Counted from the stretch's first letter, positions 12,305 to 25,500 are shown. The stretch: 64,000 nt of DNA from Gerris lacustris (GCA_951217055.1 OX578281.1:34153036-34217035); one strand, 5' to 3'. Program-made: numbers and translations. Notes: generated by a model not told the origin, from the letters alone.

Positions 12305-13613
12305 CAAGAGTTGTGGTGGCGGCCAATTAAGAGTCAAGTTAAAAAACATCAAATTCGTGGCCTTTCGGTAATGCATCGCCGACTTCAGTGTCAATTCGTA
12401 GAACAAATTTATACATTAAATTTAAGAAGAATATATATTTTGTAGTGGGGATACAGGAATTTGAACAGGATAATTAATTAAAACACATTATGTAATTTAG
12501 GGTAATAATTTATAATGTTTTACATTTAATTTAATGTATTTATAAAACTAAAATTAATTTTTTTACTGGAAACTTAGCAGCGCTTTCCCCTACTAGTTTT
12601 CCAATATCTGGATTCAATGACTGAGAACAGACAATCTTCATTATAGCAGAGAGATGTTTATCAGATAATCTTGATCTGTAGGCCGTTTTATTTAATTTCA
12701 TGGACGAAAATAGTTGTTCACATAAGTATGTACTCCCAAAATAGCATAACATTTGTGCAGTAAACTTTTTAATTTGCGGGTATTTTTCACCTAAAGAAGA
12801 ATATATTTTGGGAATTCCTACTTATCCATATTTGTCTTTTAAAGTGGAATCATTCTGGAAATCAATTAATTCCAGTTGTATCGAAGTGGGAGCATTTGCA
12901 ACTTCAAAGGAAAAAGGCCCAATATTACAGAGAAAATTATTTTGTAACTCTTTGAAATCGTTATAACATTTATCGAATTCGTTTTTGATTTCTTCAATTT
13001 TACCCCAATATAGTGAAAATGAGCAACTTTTCTTTTCTGCTTTTAACTACTCACACGTAGGAAAATAAGTAAAAACGTTTTTTTGTAAATGATTTTTAAA
13101 CAAAGTCAGTTTTTGTAGTAAACTTGTTATTGCATCGTAAATATTTGTAATTAATTGATCTTTGCCTTGCAATGTAATATTGAAATTATTCAACTGACCT
13201 GTAATATCTGTCAAAAATACCAGATCTTTCCCCCACAAGGGATCTTTTATATTGATATATTTTCGTTTTTATCATCTTTCATTTCCAGAAATACAATCAT
13301 TTCCTCTATAAGCAGATAGAAGCTCTTCAGAACTTTGTGGCAGGACAACCAACGAACTTCTGTGTAAAAAGGAAGTCTAAATCTTTAAAGAACGAAGTAA
13401 ATTGGCGATGCTTAAGTGCTCTCGATAAAGTTGACTTTCTTTGTGACTGTTTTAAGTACTTCGTCCTACCCTTCCTTTGCGTTGGTCCGTGTCCATTTGA
13501 ATTTGTTGCCTTCCCAATGTTCCCTTCGAAACAAATTGTTCTGTTTTCATTTTATACCAGAGCATCGAGGTTCACAAAAAATTACCTCGGGGGCCGCCAG
13601 TTTGATACCCCTG
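12305..13613 (-). pseudogene. Decayed hAT-family transposase element
   Basis: Read on the minus strand, broken frames give in order: TEVRWLSCHKVLKSFYLLIE (about 13366 to 13306), GKDLVFLTDITGQLNNFN and LQGKDQLITNIYDAI (13235 to about 13120), NEFDKCYNDFKELQNNF and LELIDFQNDSTLKDKYG (about 12990 to 12830), then the C-terminal dimerisation motif FGSTYLCEQLFSSMKLNK (about 12737-12680). This is the hAT layout shared with GTF2IRD2/ZBED-like proteins. Stops and at least one frameshift kill it, and the N-terminal BED finger region is missing. At 13592-13613 the minus strand begins CAGGGGTATCAAACTGGCGG, a typical hAT terminus. A degenerate partner (CAAGAGTTGTGGTGGCGGCC) lies at 12305-12324, so the element would be about 1.3 kb and internally deleted. 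Confidence 0.7.
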
Positions 13614-13633
13614 TTTTAAACCATATGGGTTCT

Positions 13634-13699
13634 TTTCTTCCATTATTGATAGGTCATTTAGGGTATAGCCCTAAATGACCCATCAACATAGGAAGAAAG
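13634..13699. repeat. Inverted repeat (hairpin) sharing GGTCATTTAGGG core
   Basis: GGTCATTTAGGG at 13652 is followed after a short loop by its complement CCCTAAATGACC ending at 13680. The pairing extends with gaps into TTTCTTCC / GGAAGAAA on the two sides. The same core recurs in the larger hairpin 50 bp downstream. Confidence 0.7.
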
Positions 13700-13750
13700 G
13701 ACATAAATGACCCAACAAAGGAAGAAAGTGGTTTCAATTCAGGATTTTGT

Positions 13751-13894
13751 TTAGGGTTGACATCCATGTTGATTGAATATTATGTTCATTCCTTTCTTCC
13801 TTTGTTGATGGTTCATTTAGGGTTTAACCCTAAATGACCCAACAAAGGAAGAAAGGAATGAACATAATATTCAATCAACATGGATGTCAACCTA
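13751..13894. repeat. Near-perfect 144-bp palindrome
   Basis: The left arm starts TTAGGGTTGACATCC and runs through TTGATTGAATATTATG to CATTTAGGGTT. The right arm is its reverse complement (AACCCTAAATG ... CATAATATTCAATCAA ... GGATGTCAACCTAA). The arms are about 68 nt and nearly identical with almost no spacer, which predicts a strong cruciform or RNA hairpin. It may be a foldback element or a recent palindromic duplication. Confidence 0.8.
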
Positions 13895-14554
13895 AATGAT
13901 AATTCTTACTTTAAAGTTTCAAAAGGAGTGGAGTCTACCTGATCCCTTGGCAGTATTCGTTTAATAACTGGATAAATTGACATTTGCTTTCTTATGAACA
14001 CTAATATACATCTTTTATGCTCTATAATGTCCGGATCCTGTTAGTTTATTATTCGTCTATTCTTTCAGTGATTATAAAAAAAAAAATGCACCTCTTCAAA
14101 TTAACGAGTAACAGGCAAATATTACACTTATTATTATTTTTTAAATTTTGGGCTCATATAAAGGCAACTATTTTTTAACAGAATTGCTAAAATTTGGTAC
14201 ATATCGATACATTCGATGTCAGTAGTAGCGCTTACATATCAAAATGATACGTTCATAATTTTTCATTTTTGATGATTACACGTCCCCTCAAAAATGGTGG
14301 AGAATATCACAGTAAAATGTGACCGTAGGAAAAGATGTAGGTCAATTAGGAAGAGAGTAATGTGCGTATTACAAGAAAGTTTTTCTAAGTTTTTTTTTTG
14401 CATAATTTTTAATTTAATGTTCTGATTAAACAAAATTATAAATTCAATTTGGTTAATATTTAAAGTTAGTGAAATCATTATAGTAAAAATTTTCGTAATT
14501 GGTGAAAAATTTGTTACAAAATACTTTATAGTCTGGGAGCCACTTGGAGACAAT

Positions 14555-14987
14555 AGGTTTGTTCCAACCGAGCATTGTACCGTCCGCGGGATCGTCACCG
14601 GCATGCGCAGTAGATAAAAGCCGTTACAAGCTGACTTGGGACAGTGTTTCGTACCGTACACGAAACTGTTCCAACCTCGGCAGGGATCGTTTGCGAACCG
14701 TTCACTGTACGGTCCCAACGATCCTCTGACAATACCATGTACTGGTTTGTATGACATGCGCAGTTATGTCAATAATTACAAATATCAACAAGAAGGTTTC
14801 CTAACTGTTAGGTTTCCTTAATGTTTTTAATACAGTGCGAATAATAGTCCTAAACTCGTTCCAACCTGACATGATTTTATTACAGTACAATGTTAGCGCA
14901 TGCGTATAAAACCTGTCCTAAACGATTCCCGAACGATCCGCGGGACGATACAAAGGACGGTACAAATAGCGGGGTTGGAACAAACCT
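14555..14987. mobile_element. TIR element family A, copy 1
   Basis: The 15-bp ends AGGTTTGTTCCAACC (14555-14569) and GGTTGGAACAAACCT (14973-14987) are perfect inverted repeats. Inner parts also pair loosely (CCGTCCGCGGGATCGT near 14580 against ACGATCCGCGGGACGAT near 14932). At 433 bp with no transposase it is a MITE. A diverged copy is at 48760-49207. Confidence 0.75.
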
Positions 14988-15679
14988 AATAGTGACACAA
15001 AATGTCACAATTCTTTAAGTCACAATCTATACCAAAATTATTAAAGGATTATCTTGGTTCCAACTGGAAAATTCAATAATAAATTAAGATTAAAAAGAGA
15101 ATTCTTTGAATGATTAAGAATATCTTATCCTCTCTAAGAAGACGGTAAAAGATATAATTTTTATTTTTCTTTAGTATATTTTTTATTTACGAACCTGTAG
15201 TAAATGGAGACTTGTAAACATGTTTATTTAATGTAAACATGGGGGTAGTATGCTCAGAGTGACAGCGAATATAACCAGAAGTACAATGAAAGCATCTCAG
15301 AGCAGCCGAAGCATGAGGGAAGTGATGGTAAATATCCTACCTTTATCAACTAAATGTCATTCATATATTTCACTTTTCTCATGTTAAAGCCAATAATGTC
15401 AAAGTATAAAATAATAAAGAAGACTTTTCGTTCGACAAGAAATTGTCTCAGGAAAAAAGAGTTTCTCGTGATATGGGCCAGAAGCATCTAAAGGAGTTTG
15501 TTATCTTACAAATCATTAGTAACTCACTTGTGAACCAACCCTGCAAAGGGTTTGAAGCGTTGGTATTCACACTATCAATGACACAATTTTTCTCGGCTCA
15601 TGTTCCTAGTTGCACCAAGACTATTAATCGACGCACTAAGATAATAATATATGATACATCTCAGTGCGAACACTAATAT

Positions 15680-15909
15680 ACTCATGCCATTATACTTAGT
15701 ATATTTGACAGCTCAGATTGGCCAACCTTTGTGATAAAAAAATAATACCACTAGGCGATTATCTTAAAGTGATCCAATGATATTTTTGTTTGCCTAGTTG
15801 GCCTAACCTACTACCCGTCAAAATCTCGACCTCTCATTGGCTCCCCCGCCGTATTTTTCGATTTTCCCGCGATGTCAGAATAAAAAAGTACTCGTATAAT
15901 GGCATGAGT
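15680..15909. mobile_element. TIR element family B, copy 1
   Basis: ACTCATGCCATTATAC at 15680-15695 and its exact reverse complement at 15894-15909 bound a 230-bp non-coding element lying about 640 bp before the FBPase 1 start codon. A related copy occurs at about 42905-43115 (shared CCACTAGGC, GGCC, CGACCTCTCATTGGCTCCCC-like blocks), inside intron 1 of FBPase 2. Confidence 0.75.
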
Positions 15910-16477
15910 CTAGGATTGATTTTACAATAAATTTATAGATCTACCGGTGGTGACAACATCCCAGTGAATGTAGGTTCGATAAGGGTTGAGAAATAGACGT
16001 CGATGTACCAAAAACTATTTTTTTTTTTTTGTCTAACATCGATGTTGGTTCAGAAAACATCAATGTTTAGCTGTCGAAAATAAAAACTAGATATCCCAAT
16101 TCTTCCGACGTTTCGCTACTCCTGGAAATACCACCAGTCTCTTCAGTGAAGTACATGTTGCTCTACAGTACAGTCCACGTTTTCTTCATGCCTTACTATA
16201 CTAGTCCGCAGCCTAATTATTTATATTAAATATTATTATACTATACATTTAAACGTGAAATAGTAAGAAATCTAAAGAACAAAAAACATTGATCATTGAC
16301 AGCTCATACGGGTATGTTATAGAAAATAGTTATCTATATCTATTGTTATATCCAATAGTTTATCTTTAGTTTGTTATCAATGTTGAGGAGAAAGTGTGAG
16401 AGTGAATGAATGAAGGTGTTTCTGTGTGTAGGATTGGCAGGGAGGAAGGGGGGCCGCTGTAACGGGGGATCAAGGTC

Positions 16478-16570
16478 ATGTTTTGGAGGGAGGTCCAACG
16501 AGCCCCCGAACAGAGCAGCCTAGTAGTACCCTGGCTCCCGCTCCCACCGCCATGGCGTCCAAGAATATAA
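16478..16570 (+). promoter_or_regulatory. Possible upstream ORF overlapping the FBPase 1 start
   Basis: An ATG at 16478 opens a 30-codon frame that runs past the FBPase ATG at 16552 in a different frame and stops at 16570. If it is in the 5' UTR it would compete with the main start, which has a strong context (CCGCCATGG). The transcription start is unknown. Confidence 0.3.
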
Positions 16571-19500
16571 TCGACTCGGACGCTATCACTCTTACCCGCT
16601 ATGTCTTGGCACAGCAGAGGAAAATACCCGGTGCCTCTGGAGATTTGACGCAGCTTCTGAACTCTATTACAGCTGCAGTAAAGGCCATATCGACCGCTGT
16701 GAGAAGAGCCGGTATCGCACAGCTGTGAGTACAACAACAAGCCTCTATTTCTATAAATACTTCCTAATCGATATATTCCCAACTATAGGTATCTTAGGTG
16801 TTGAATCTATAAAGGTAAAACACTGTTAATTTATCTTAAGTTATATGTAAACAAATATATTAGTAGCTCTAACGTTAAATGTCAACTGACGTGGACTGAT
16901 TCAAACTCAAACCGGTATGCCTTCTTTATTCCACCACAAACCAAGCGCTTTATAAGTTGTAAGAAATTAAATGAAAATATCCCTCTGTTCGATTCAAACT
17001 CCCTTGACAACACTTAATTTTATACATTATATCGCTTCTTAACTGATAATTTAGATCAATAGACGTGGACTGGTACAACCCGCATCTTTTTACATTTAAT
17101 ATATTATGGCCTTAAGTAGATTTTTGTCCCCTGCCAGAACCTGAATACAGACTGCAGATTTACCGTAATTTATAAAAAATCAATAGTAATTCATTCAAAT
17201 AACGTATAAAAATTAAAAAAATAAATTAAAAAATTCCCACTTATTATAAATTTCAAATTTTGTGGGCGAACATGCGTAGAGCGCCCAAATTTTTATTTTT
17301 TTAAAAATATTGTGTGGGGTATCAAATGAAAGCTCTTGAAGAGTAGGTTACAAATATATAGATATAATTTTTTAAATAATGCATTCCTTATTGGTTTTAT
17401 GAGTTTAAATATACCCCAAAAATTCAACCCCCCCCCCCCCCAACCACCCAATTACAGGGAGATAAAAATTTCCTGAATAATTTAATTTACCTTGTTGTCC
17501 TTATCGATTAAAAACGTTGTGACCCCCCGGAGAATCGAACCAGGGATTTTTGAGGCCTTCCACCTAAATTTGATAATTTTTTTTAATTTTCATATAGAGC
17601 AGGATAAGGAAATTAAAAAAAATGTTATTTGATGATAAAATAATGTATATTATGCTTAATAATCTACGAAACTCTAAAAAGTACTTGGATGCAAGCACTT
17701 CACACAGCTGTGTATATTATATGGAGAGAAAGTAGGTATTGTGTCAGGGGGAAATTTGATTTTGGTGTTTTGACGAAATTTCACGTATTGAGGTCAGGAA
17801 AAAATGTATTTTCACATCTTTGCAGACTCGTGGAGCCTGACTGCTGGGTTGATTTTGATTAAATTTTGCTTACTTGTTTAAAAAAAAATTATTTCTCGCG
17901 GCGAAATAGAAAAATAAATTTTAGCTCTAAATTTTGAGGTGTCATCCTCCAAAAATTAAAAAGGAAAACATGAAAAAAAATTACATATACATATTTCGAA
18001 AACGGTTCCTACTATTTTGAATTTAAAACATATCCAAATGTAGACCATGTAAATACAAATATATCCGTATAAATAAGTTTTCCCAGGAAAAATCTAGTAT
18101 GTACCTTAGGAAATGGCAATAAACGCGGAAGTGAGAGGCCGGGTTCGATTCCTTGACAGGGAGGAGTTATTTTTATGGTGAATTTTGATAAAATGTTCAA
18201 TGATAATTAAATGTAACCTTGAAAACTTGAAACAACTAATATATGGAAAACACTGGACTAAGTAATTATGTACTGGTAATATGAGAACCTTTAGTTCGAG
18301 TGGTATCGGACACATTTTTACTTTCTCATATAAAGAGAAAGTATTGTGATGGCGCGAAAATTCGATTTTGAGATTTTGATGAATAAAAGTGGTTTTTAAA
18401 AAATGTCTGTCTGTCGTCTGTGCAGACGCCTGGAGCCTAAACTACTGGGCCGATTTTGATGAAATTTGCCATACATGTTCAGAAAAATCATAACCCGAGG
18501 CGAAATCGAGAAATAAATTTTACCTCCAACTTTGGGGGCGCTACCCCCCCCAAAAACTCTGGAAAAACGTGAAAAAAATTATTTCTCGAAAATGGTTCCG
18601 ACGATTTTGATTAAAAAATTCTAAAATATAGTCCATTTAAATACAAGTGTAACGATATAAGCCGTTTTCCCGGGAAAAATCTAGTTCCTGAGAAGATAGC
18701 TTAAAACGCGGACAGGGAGATCCCGGGTTCGATTCCCCGCCAAGGAGAAGTTATTTTTATGGTAAATTTTGATGAAATGTTCAGTAATAATTAAATGTAC
18801 ATACAAAAACTAATAAATGAAAAACACTTGGCTAAATAATTATGAACTCGTATATGAGAAAGTTTTATTTTATTTTATTTGTCTGAGTTGTCTGGGACCG
18901 ATTTTTTTTTTTTTTTAAATTGTGTTATATGTAACCTGTCGTTAACCTCCCTTTTCTTGCCCAGCACCTAACTAAAGTTTCTGTTAATAGTTAGGTGGTG
19001 CTGCTTCGTAGTTGCCGACGAAATCGTGGTGCCAAATCGGCTAAAAGATTAGGAACCAGTGTGTGATAAGTTCATATGGTTTGTGGTTTACGTACAAATA
19101 TGAAAAGTTAAAAATTAGAAAACTTTCTTTCAATCATATATGAAGAGATAATAAGTTTAGTGTAAATGTTACACTATATTCATTGGTGTATTCTACCTCA
19201 TTTGCACTATGAACAGAACAGCTCTTGTTGAAATTCGTTAACATGCCGAATGCCCAATATAAACTTTGTTAAATCCTTTTCCCTATAAAAAGTTTAATTA
19301 TTAACACATTTTTATCTTTTTTATCTACACAATAAGTATACGTTTATAAAAATGTTTGTTGATTTTGTTTCTATCTACGTATCAACTTGTTTGAACATAA
19401 TTACTTTTTATTGTCACTGTTGTTTGGTTTTTCAAAACTGTTTTGTTGTATGTGATAATAAATAAATAGGTTATTTCAAAATAATTCTTGATCCCAAACA

Positions 19501-22500
19501 CAGTTCTTGGATAAAAAGAAAATTGGTGAACTAACGAGTGGAATTATAACTTTATTTCTGTACTTAAGAGAAAGTTTATTCACTAGATTTTGATGTTAAT
19601 GGTAAGATAAGTGATTAAAAGCAAGTTCCCATTTTTGTCAAATGAATAAGGAATTATTTGGATTTATCTGTCATATTAATAATAATTATAATAATAATGA
19701 AAAATGGTATATATTTGAGGTTTTTTTACATCCTGATCAACAGAGCACTAGGCCTTTGCAGGATTGAAAGATCCTGATCAACAGAGCACTAGGCCTTTGC
19801 AGGACTGAAAGATCCTGATCAACAGAATACTAGGCCATTGCAAGACGAAGACGGAAGGATACTGATGAACAGAGCACTAGGCCTTTGCAGGTCTGAAAGA
19901 TCCTAATCAACAGAGCATATGCAGTTGTAGGACTGAGAGACCTCCCTATTTATAAATATAATATTCTGTTTGTATTTGTAATGTTATCTAGTCTGAAACT
20001 AGTCTCGTCTCATCTCATTAAAATTCGAACCAGATAATCTGTGTTGGGACAATTTTTTCAGACAAATATTATATGTTTGCCACTCATTTTTAGCCGGTTT
20101 CACATCATACCTGTAAATATTATTTTCTAGTATTCTAGTGTGTCAGTCATTTTACACATCACGTCCCTCCCCTCCTTGAGGAAAATCTAAAAAAAAAAAA
20201 AAAAAAAAAAATGATATTTGAATTAGTAATAACTAATATAATTAGTATTTAATATTTTAAGATTATTATATTAATAATTATAATTATTATATTAAAATGC
20301 AATAAAATTGTGCAATATGTATAATATGTCGTTATCATAAAAAATAATGTATAGTTTTTTTTTGCTTTTATCTATTTTTATTATACTATACTATACGATA
20401 TTTACATAAAATATTATTATTATTATACGATATTTATGATATTCATTTATTAGTTTACTTTTGCAACATTTATTTAATTGTCTGTAGCTATTTTATTTTT
20501 ATTACATTAAAAAAAAACTGTAAGGGAAAAAATTATATTTTAGGAATTAAATCTAAATGGCAATTAAAAACTTTGTAAATAATTGAATGATAAATTTTAA
20601 GTATATTATTTCAAATGTACATCAAAAAATGAATATAACAAGAAGGGTTTGAACCTAACAAAAGGCCTAGAATAAAAGATTATTGCGAGTTAAAAACATA
20701 TAATAACTAGCTTATAATAAATCGAAGATTTCCGCGGGCAGTTTATATAGCCTTCTACACACTAGAGGTGTGGAACACGTAAGAAAATAGTAGTATAGTA
20801 ACCAAATTTGAACTACCCCGAATTTATTTCCAGCTAGCTGTAATCTAGGGTTCCTCTGTGTAAGTTTTTCACTGCATGGAATGGTTTGCAAGTGGTTTGC
20901 GAGCCGCAAACTTTTTCAAATATGGGGTGGAATTAAGATCAAATAAAGTGCAAACACGAGCTCAAAATTTCTTGGGTTCGCTAAGTTCTCTAGACTCTAG
21001 AGTTTAAAGGAATACCTTCATCCTACCATCCTCGTGTATACCATTACTGGAATTACTATGAGCATTCTCGCTTTCATTAGCTAATAATTGTTTGTAGATT
21101 TATTAGTAGCTTAGTAATTCATAAAATTTAAGGCGACTGACTACTGACAATAGGAAATTGTGCTGAGAGTTCATCGATTTGTCTGGTTGGAACTAAGGCC
21201 GGTTAGCCTTGACCTTGCTTCTTGCTTTACCTTCCTCTACTGTTTTACTTTTATTTTATTTAACTATAATCTTCTCTTATAGAAGCAACGTGGCTTGTCA
21301 CCTGTATAGTTTTTAACCTTGAGACATATCTTAATTTCTTTTTAATCTTTATACTCACATATTTCGATTTTGCATTTATATTACCTATAAAGCTTCAATT
21401 AAGAGATAACCATAACAAAGAATTTTTAAAAAAGAATAGTATGGAATAGTCTATTAGAAGCAAGGTAGTAACAGTGGTGTGAGAAAATTGAAAAAATCAA
21501 GAGGACAAAGCACAACTACTACAATATTTCTGTTATTCCTTGTTATAAGATATCTAACATGAGTTAGTTGCTATGTGTTATGAGTTATGAACAACATTTT
21601 CTGGAACTTACAGTAGGTATATACTACCACCTTAATCTAATCTTATATCTACTTTTTAGCATGGAACATGCTTTAGCCTTGACCTAACTATCAAAAAGTG
21701 TCACGTTTTTGGGGAACGCGGATGTGTGACGCGGAAGAGTTACGAAATTTTCGATAGCCAAAACGACAATTAACGTTGGTCAAACAATCCCTGAACTGTT
21801 CAGAATTTTGACTACCAGAATTCGAACATTTCGAATTCTTCATGCAGAAAATCAGCAAGTTTAAATAGCAGGCACAACAAGAGCAAACTAAAAACAGCAA
21901 ATAAGAAATCAGCAAACAAACAAAAAAAGCGCGGAAAAGCATGTTCCATGTTTCTTGAATTTTAGCCACGGGCTCTAAGTAATAACATCCGGGGGGTCTG
22001 GGGGTCCCCCCCAGCGGGGTCAAGCGAGGCCCGAAGGGCCGAGATTTTATTATAAAGTAATATCTACTACTTTACTATTGTATTATCTACTATTACCTTT
22101 ATCTATACTATACTGTTGTGTACCATCTATTATTAGGTAGGTATATACATTAATACAACACATAATAAAGATGGATACTTCTTTTTAGTGTTAAGTGTAG
22201 AAATATCGAGAACAACTTAGTAGTCAATTCTTAAAAACTGTTTTTATAATTACCATGTTCTTCAAATGGTGCGAATAGATAAGAAGTGGCGAAGTTATAA
22301 TTAAAAAAAAAAGAAAACTTTAGATAATATACCTATTTTTTCTTTATTAGCTTAGCTTACACTTCTTTGATTTTTTTTTGTTTATATTTTATAAATACAA
22401 ATGTCATGAAATGTCTTTCTAGACTCTATTGTTTTAGCAGAATCGAGAATTTTTATCGGAAATTTTACATCTTTTTTTAAAACGCTAAACTAAAGAAACG

Positions 22501-25500
22501 ATTTTAGCTTCTTTCTGTCGTTTAAATAAAAACTTTTTCTCAAATTCTATCAGACCAATGTGTTAAATAGTTCTTTTTATACAGTGCTTTGACTTAATAA
22601 TTTAATAACTATTTGCTCTTGGGGCTTGGGGTGTAGGACTTTCTGAAAGATCTTCTTTGTTCCTTATGGAGTAGGAGCATTACATTTCCGCCCAGAATAT
22701 AAATATGCGCATTCTGGCTTCGTTAACGGCTTATCACTAGTTATCACTAATAGTCCAGGCAAATGGTGCACAAAATGGGCTCGAAGTGGAAAGTTCTGGT
22801 GTAATTGATTTTAGTGGTCTGAAGTTGTCCAACAAAATTTCCCCCCGCAAATATGAGAAATTCTCAAAAACAATTTTTTTTTTTTTTACGATTTCTTATA
22901 TTTGCGGGGGCAAATTTTGTTGGACAACTTCAGATTCGTGTTCAGCACCCACAAAAACATAAAATTAACCTCTAAAATCAATTACACCAGAACTTTCCAC
23001 TTCAAACTACCATTTGACTGGACTATAAACCATAATAGTTGTTCCTTTTCGCCAGAGCTTGTGGAAAGAGCGTCACACTGCCCCTCAAAGTATATCCGAT
23101 TGATCTCCACTTAATTGTCTTTAGCTCCAAGTGTTTTTTTCTTAGTGCGTTTGCTCTAGACTCTAGATTACTTTTTTTAGTGCTCCGAATGCTAAATTTT
23201 GGCTAGCGTAAGTCCGGTTATAGCCTTCATCCGGCTGTTGTTTAAAAACGTTTAGATCTTCCTCCTAATAATAAAACAAGACACAAGCGTATTTTATTGG
23301 CGGGTCGAAGTCGAAGTAAGCTAAAAAGAGATTAACGCTACTTCAATTTCAATTTCCTTAGTGATTACTTTTCCTTCGACTTTTAACATTAGTCATGGGA
23401 GGAGGAGTTTGTAGGGGGGGGGGGGGGGGGTGAAGTAAGTAACGGAACGAATATTCAATTATTGAAGGTTAAAGCGCAGTTCTTCACGACTTCTGCTGTG
23501 TCATATTTATTTTAATTGGGGGGGGGGGGGGGTGGTTTAGGAGCTTAGTACCGGCCCAACATTTAAAAAGACCTGAGAGAAAATAACTACAAACAAATCC
23601 GTTTCCGACCATTCTTTTCTTTTAAAAATCCGTAAAAAAAAAGATGTATCTGTTTTCTATCTGGTATTGCTGTTGTTTGTAATTTTTTTTTCGTATATAT
23701 TTGCTGAAAAAAGTCTAAAAATAAGTTCAATCGTTGGTTTATTTGTGACCGCGATCTCAGTGAAGGTGAAGTGACAATTTTTAAATAGACAAACCTTTGT
23801 TAGAGAGCAGCAAGCAACAAAAGAAATCCCTTCACCAGCTGTTAAATCATCATCTGTGCCTGTGACGTTCGACTCGTTCAAAAATTGGTGCTTTCAATTT
23901 TAAAGAGAAATGTTTTTTATGTGGGAAATTGCTCTCAGAAGAATATAAACTACGACTCTACAGGAAGCCATTTGATGAAACCTCGAGGGGAAAGAGAGAA
24001 TTATGACATCTGCATCAGCGTTAACAGTAGGACATGAATGGGCCCAACAGATAGTTGATCGTTTGATTTGGGGACAGTCGGATTTGGTCGCACTTGATGC
24101 TTGGTACCGTCGTACAAGTTATAAAATGCTTCCTCAACGTGGCTAGTGTCACTGATTGTACATCAGAGAGGAAGTTAATAGCTGATGGATATTGCTCTCC
24201 ATTGTATACAACACAGCTGATATCCTGATGAATTATTTTGATAAAATGCTTAGTCACTTGGTTAGGATAGACCGATCACTACAGGTCATTACTTAAAATG
24301 TATACAGAGATACTTTTTTTATGGTTTTAGAATGGTCTGAAAGGATTTGTTTGTAGTTAATTTCTCTCACGTCTTTTGAAATGTTGAGCCGGTAATAGGT
24401 TCCTAAATCTCCTACCTATCTCCTAGTTATCCGCCCTGTTAGAGGTCGCAAACTTGGATTTGGCATCTCCTGAGAATACCCTTCTTTTTTTTCATGCCTG
24501 AGGACACAAAAAAAATTAAATCATTTCCTGCACAAAACGCAAGGTGCCCTTTTTGGAACCTCTCCTGACTGGACTACATCAATTAAGTTTGATTTGTAAG
24601 ATTACCTGCCACGTAATTAATCTCTTATATTTTATATTATTTCGGCTTCGTTGTAGTCTAATTAGATTTTTCACGTGTTAGCATATTTTATCTTATTTTA
24701 GTTAAATACCCTGTCATTTAAATTATATGCGAGTACGCAGCATTAAAAAAAATTAAAAGCATTAAGGTGCGGTTACACTTAAAAACGAAAAACACTCGTT
24801 CGAAATCTCATGCATTAATCCGATGTAAACAAATACACGAATTGGTGTTAGGTTTCTTAAGATGCTCTATTATCTCTATTTTTTACGATATCGTATTTCT
24901 AACATAATACTAACTTTTTCATTGTGTACATATCAACATCGTAATTAGTCCTATAATTATTATGTTGTTTTGAAGACAAGGCAATGTAATGTTTTTTAGA
25001 CGATTTTCATGTAAAATATTTTTAACATCTTATGCATGCCTATGCCACATGCTACAATGATTTTCTAATAGATATATTTACTGGAAAATTCGATATCGTT
25101 AAAGCGGGCTTCTCAACCCCCCCCCCCCCACCCTATTTTTTGTAGATCAAGTATCCATTTTTAAAATGCAATGTCGGAAACCTTCTTAAATTATAAATTG
25201 GTAACTTTTCACGATGATAATTATAATGTATGTCTGTTGTTGTTTAGGTATGGAATTGCGGGAAATATCAACGTTCAGGGTGAGGAGGTGAAGAAGTTGG
25301 ATATTCTCTCCAATGAACTCTTTATCAACATGCTTAAGTCTTCCTATACCACCTGCCTACTAGTCAGTGAAGAGAACTCTTCGGCCATCATAGTACGTTA
25401 TCTCTTTACCATAAAAAATTAGTAATTAATTAGAGGTCGATCCGTCCTTTGAACAAAACCAGGCAAACCTTGTAACAACCCAATAATCCAGGATTGATAC

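Noticed and set aside
13337..13678. 113-aa plus-strand frame
   Set aside because: It is the antisense shadow of the hAT relic and its terminus.
16483..16551. N-terminal extension of FBPase 1 upstream of the ATG
   Set aside because: The in-frame upstream stretch has no ATG (it begins with TTG) and is Pro/Ser/Thr-rich UTR-like sequence. The ATG at 16552 matches the family length.
17520..17560. tRNA-like CTGGTTCGATTCTCCGGGG on the minus strand
   Set aside because: Only the T-arm pattern is present. No acceptor stem, D arm or anticodon loop pairs around it.
18963..19002. AGCACCTAACTA / TAGTTAGGTGGTGCT hairpin as a microRNA precursor
   Set aside because: The stem is only about 12 bp with a short loop, well below a normal pre-miRNA, and the sequence matches no microRNA that I know.
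21691..22023. 110-aa minus-strand frame with hydrophobic, Cys-rich middle
   Set aside because: No family motif, low-complexity composition, and one end lies in the GC-rich repeat. Likely chance.
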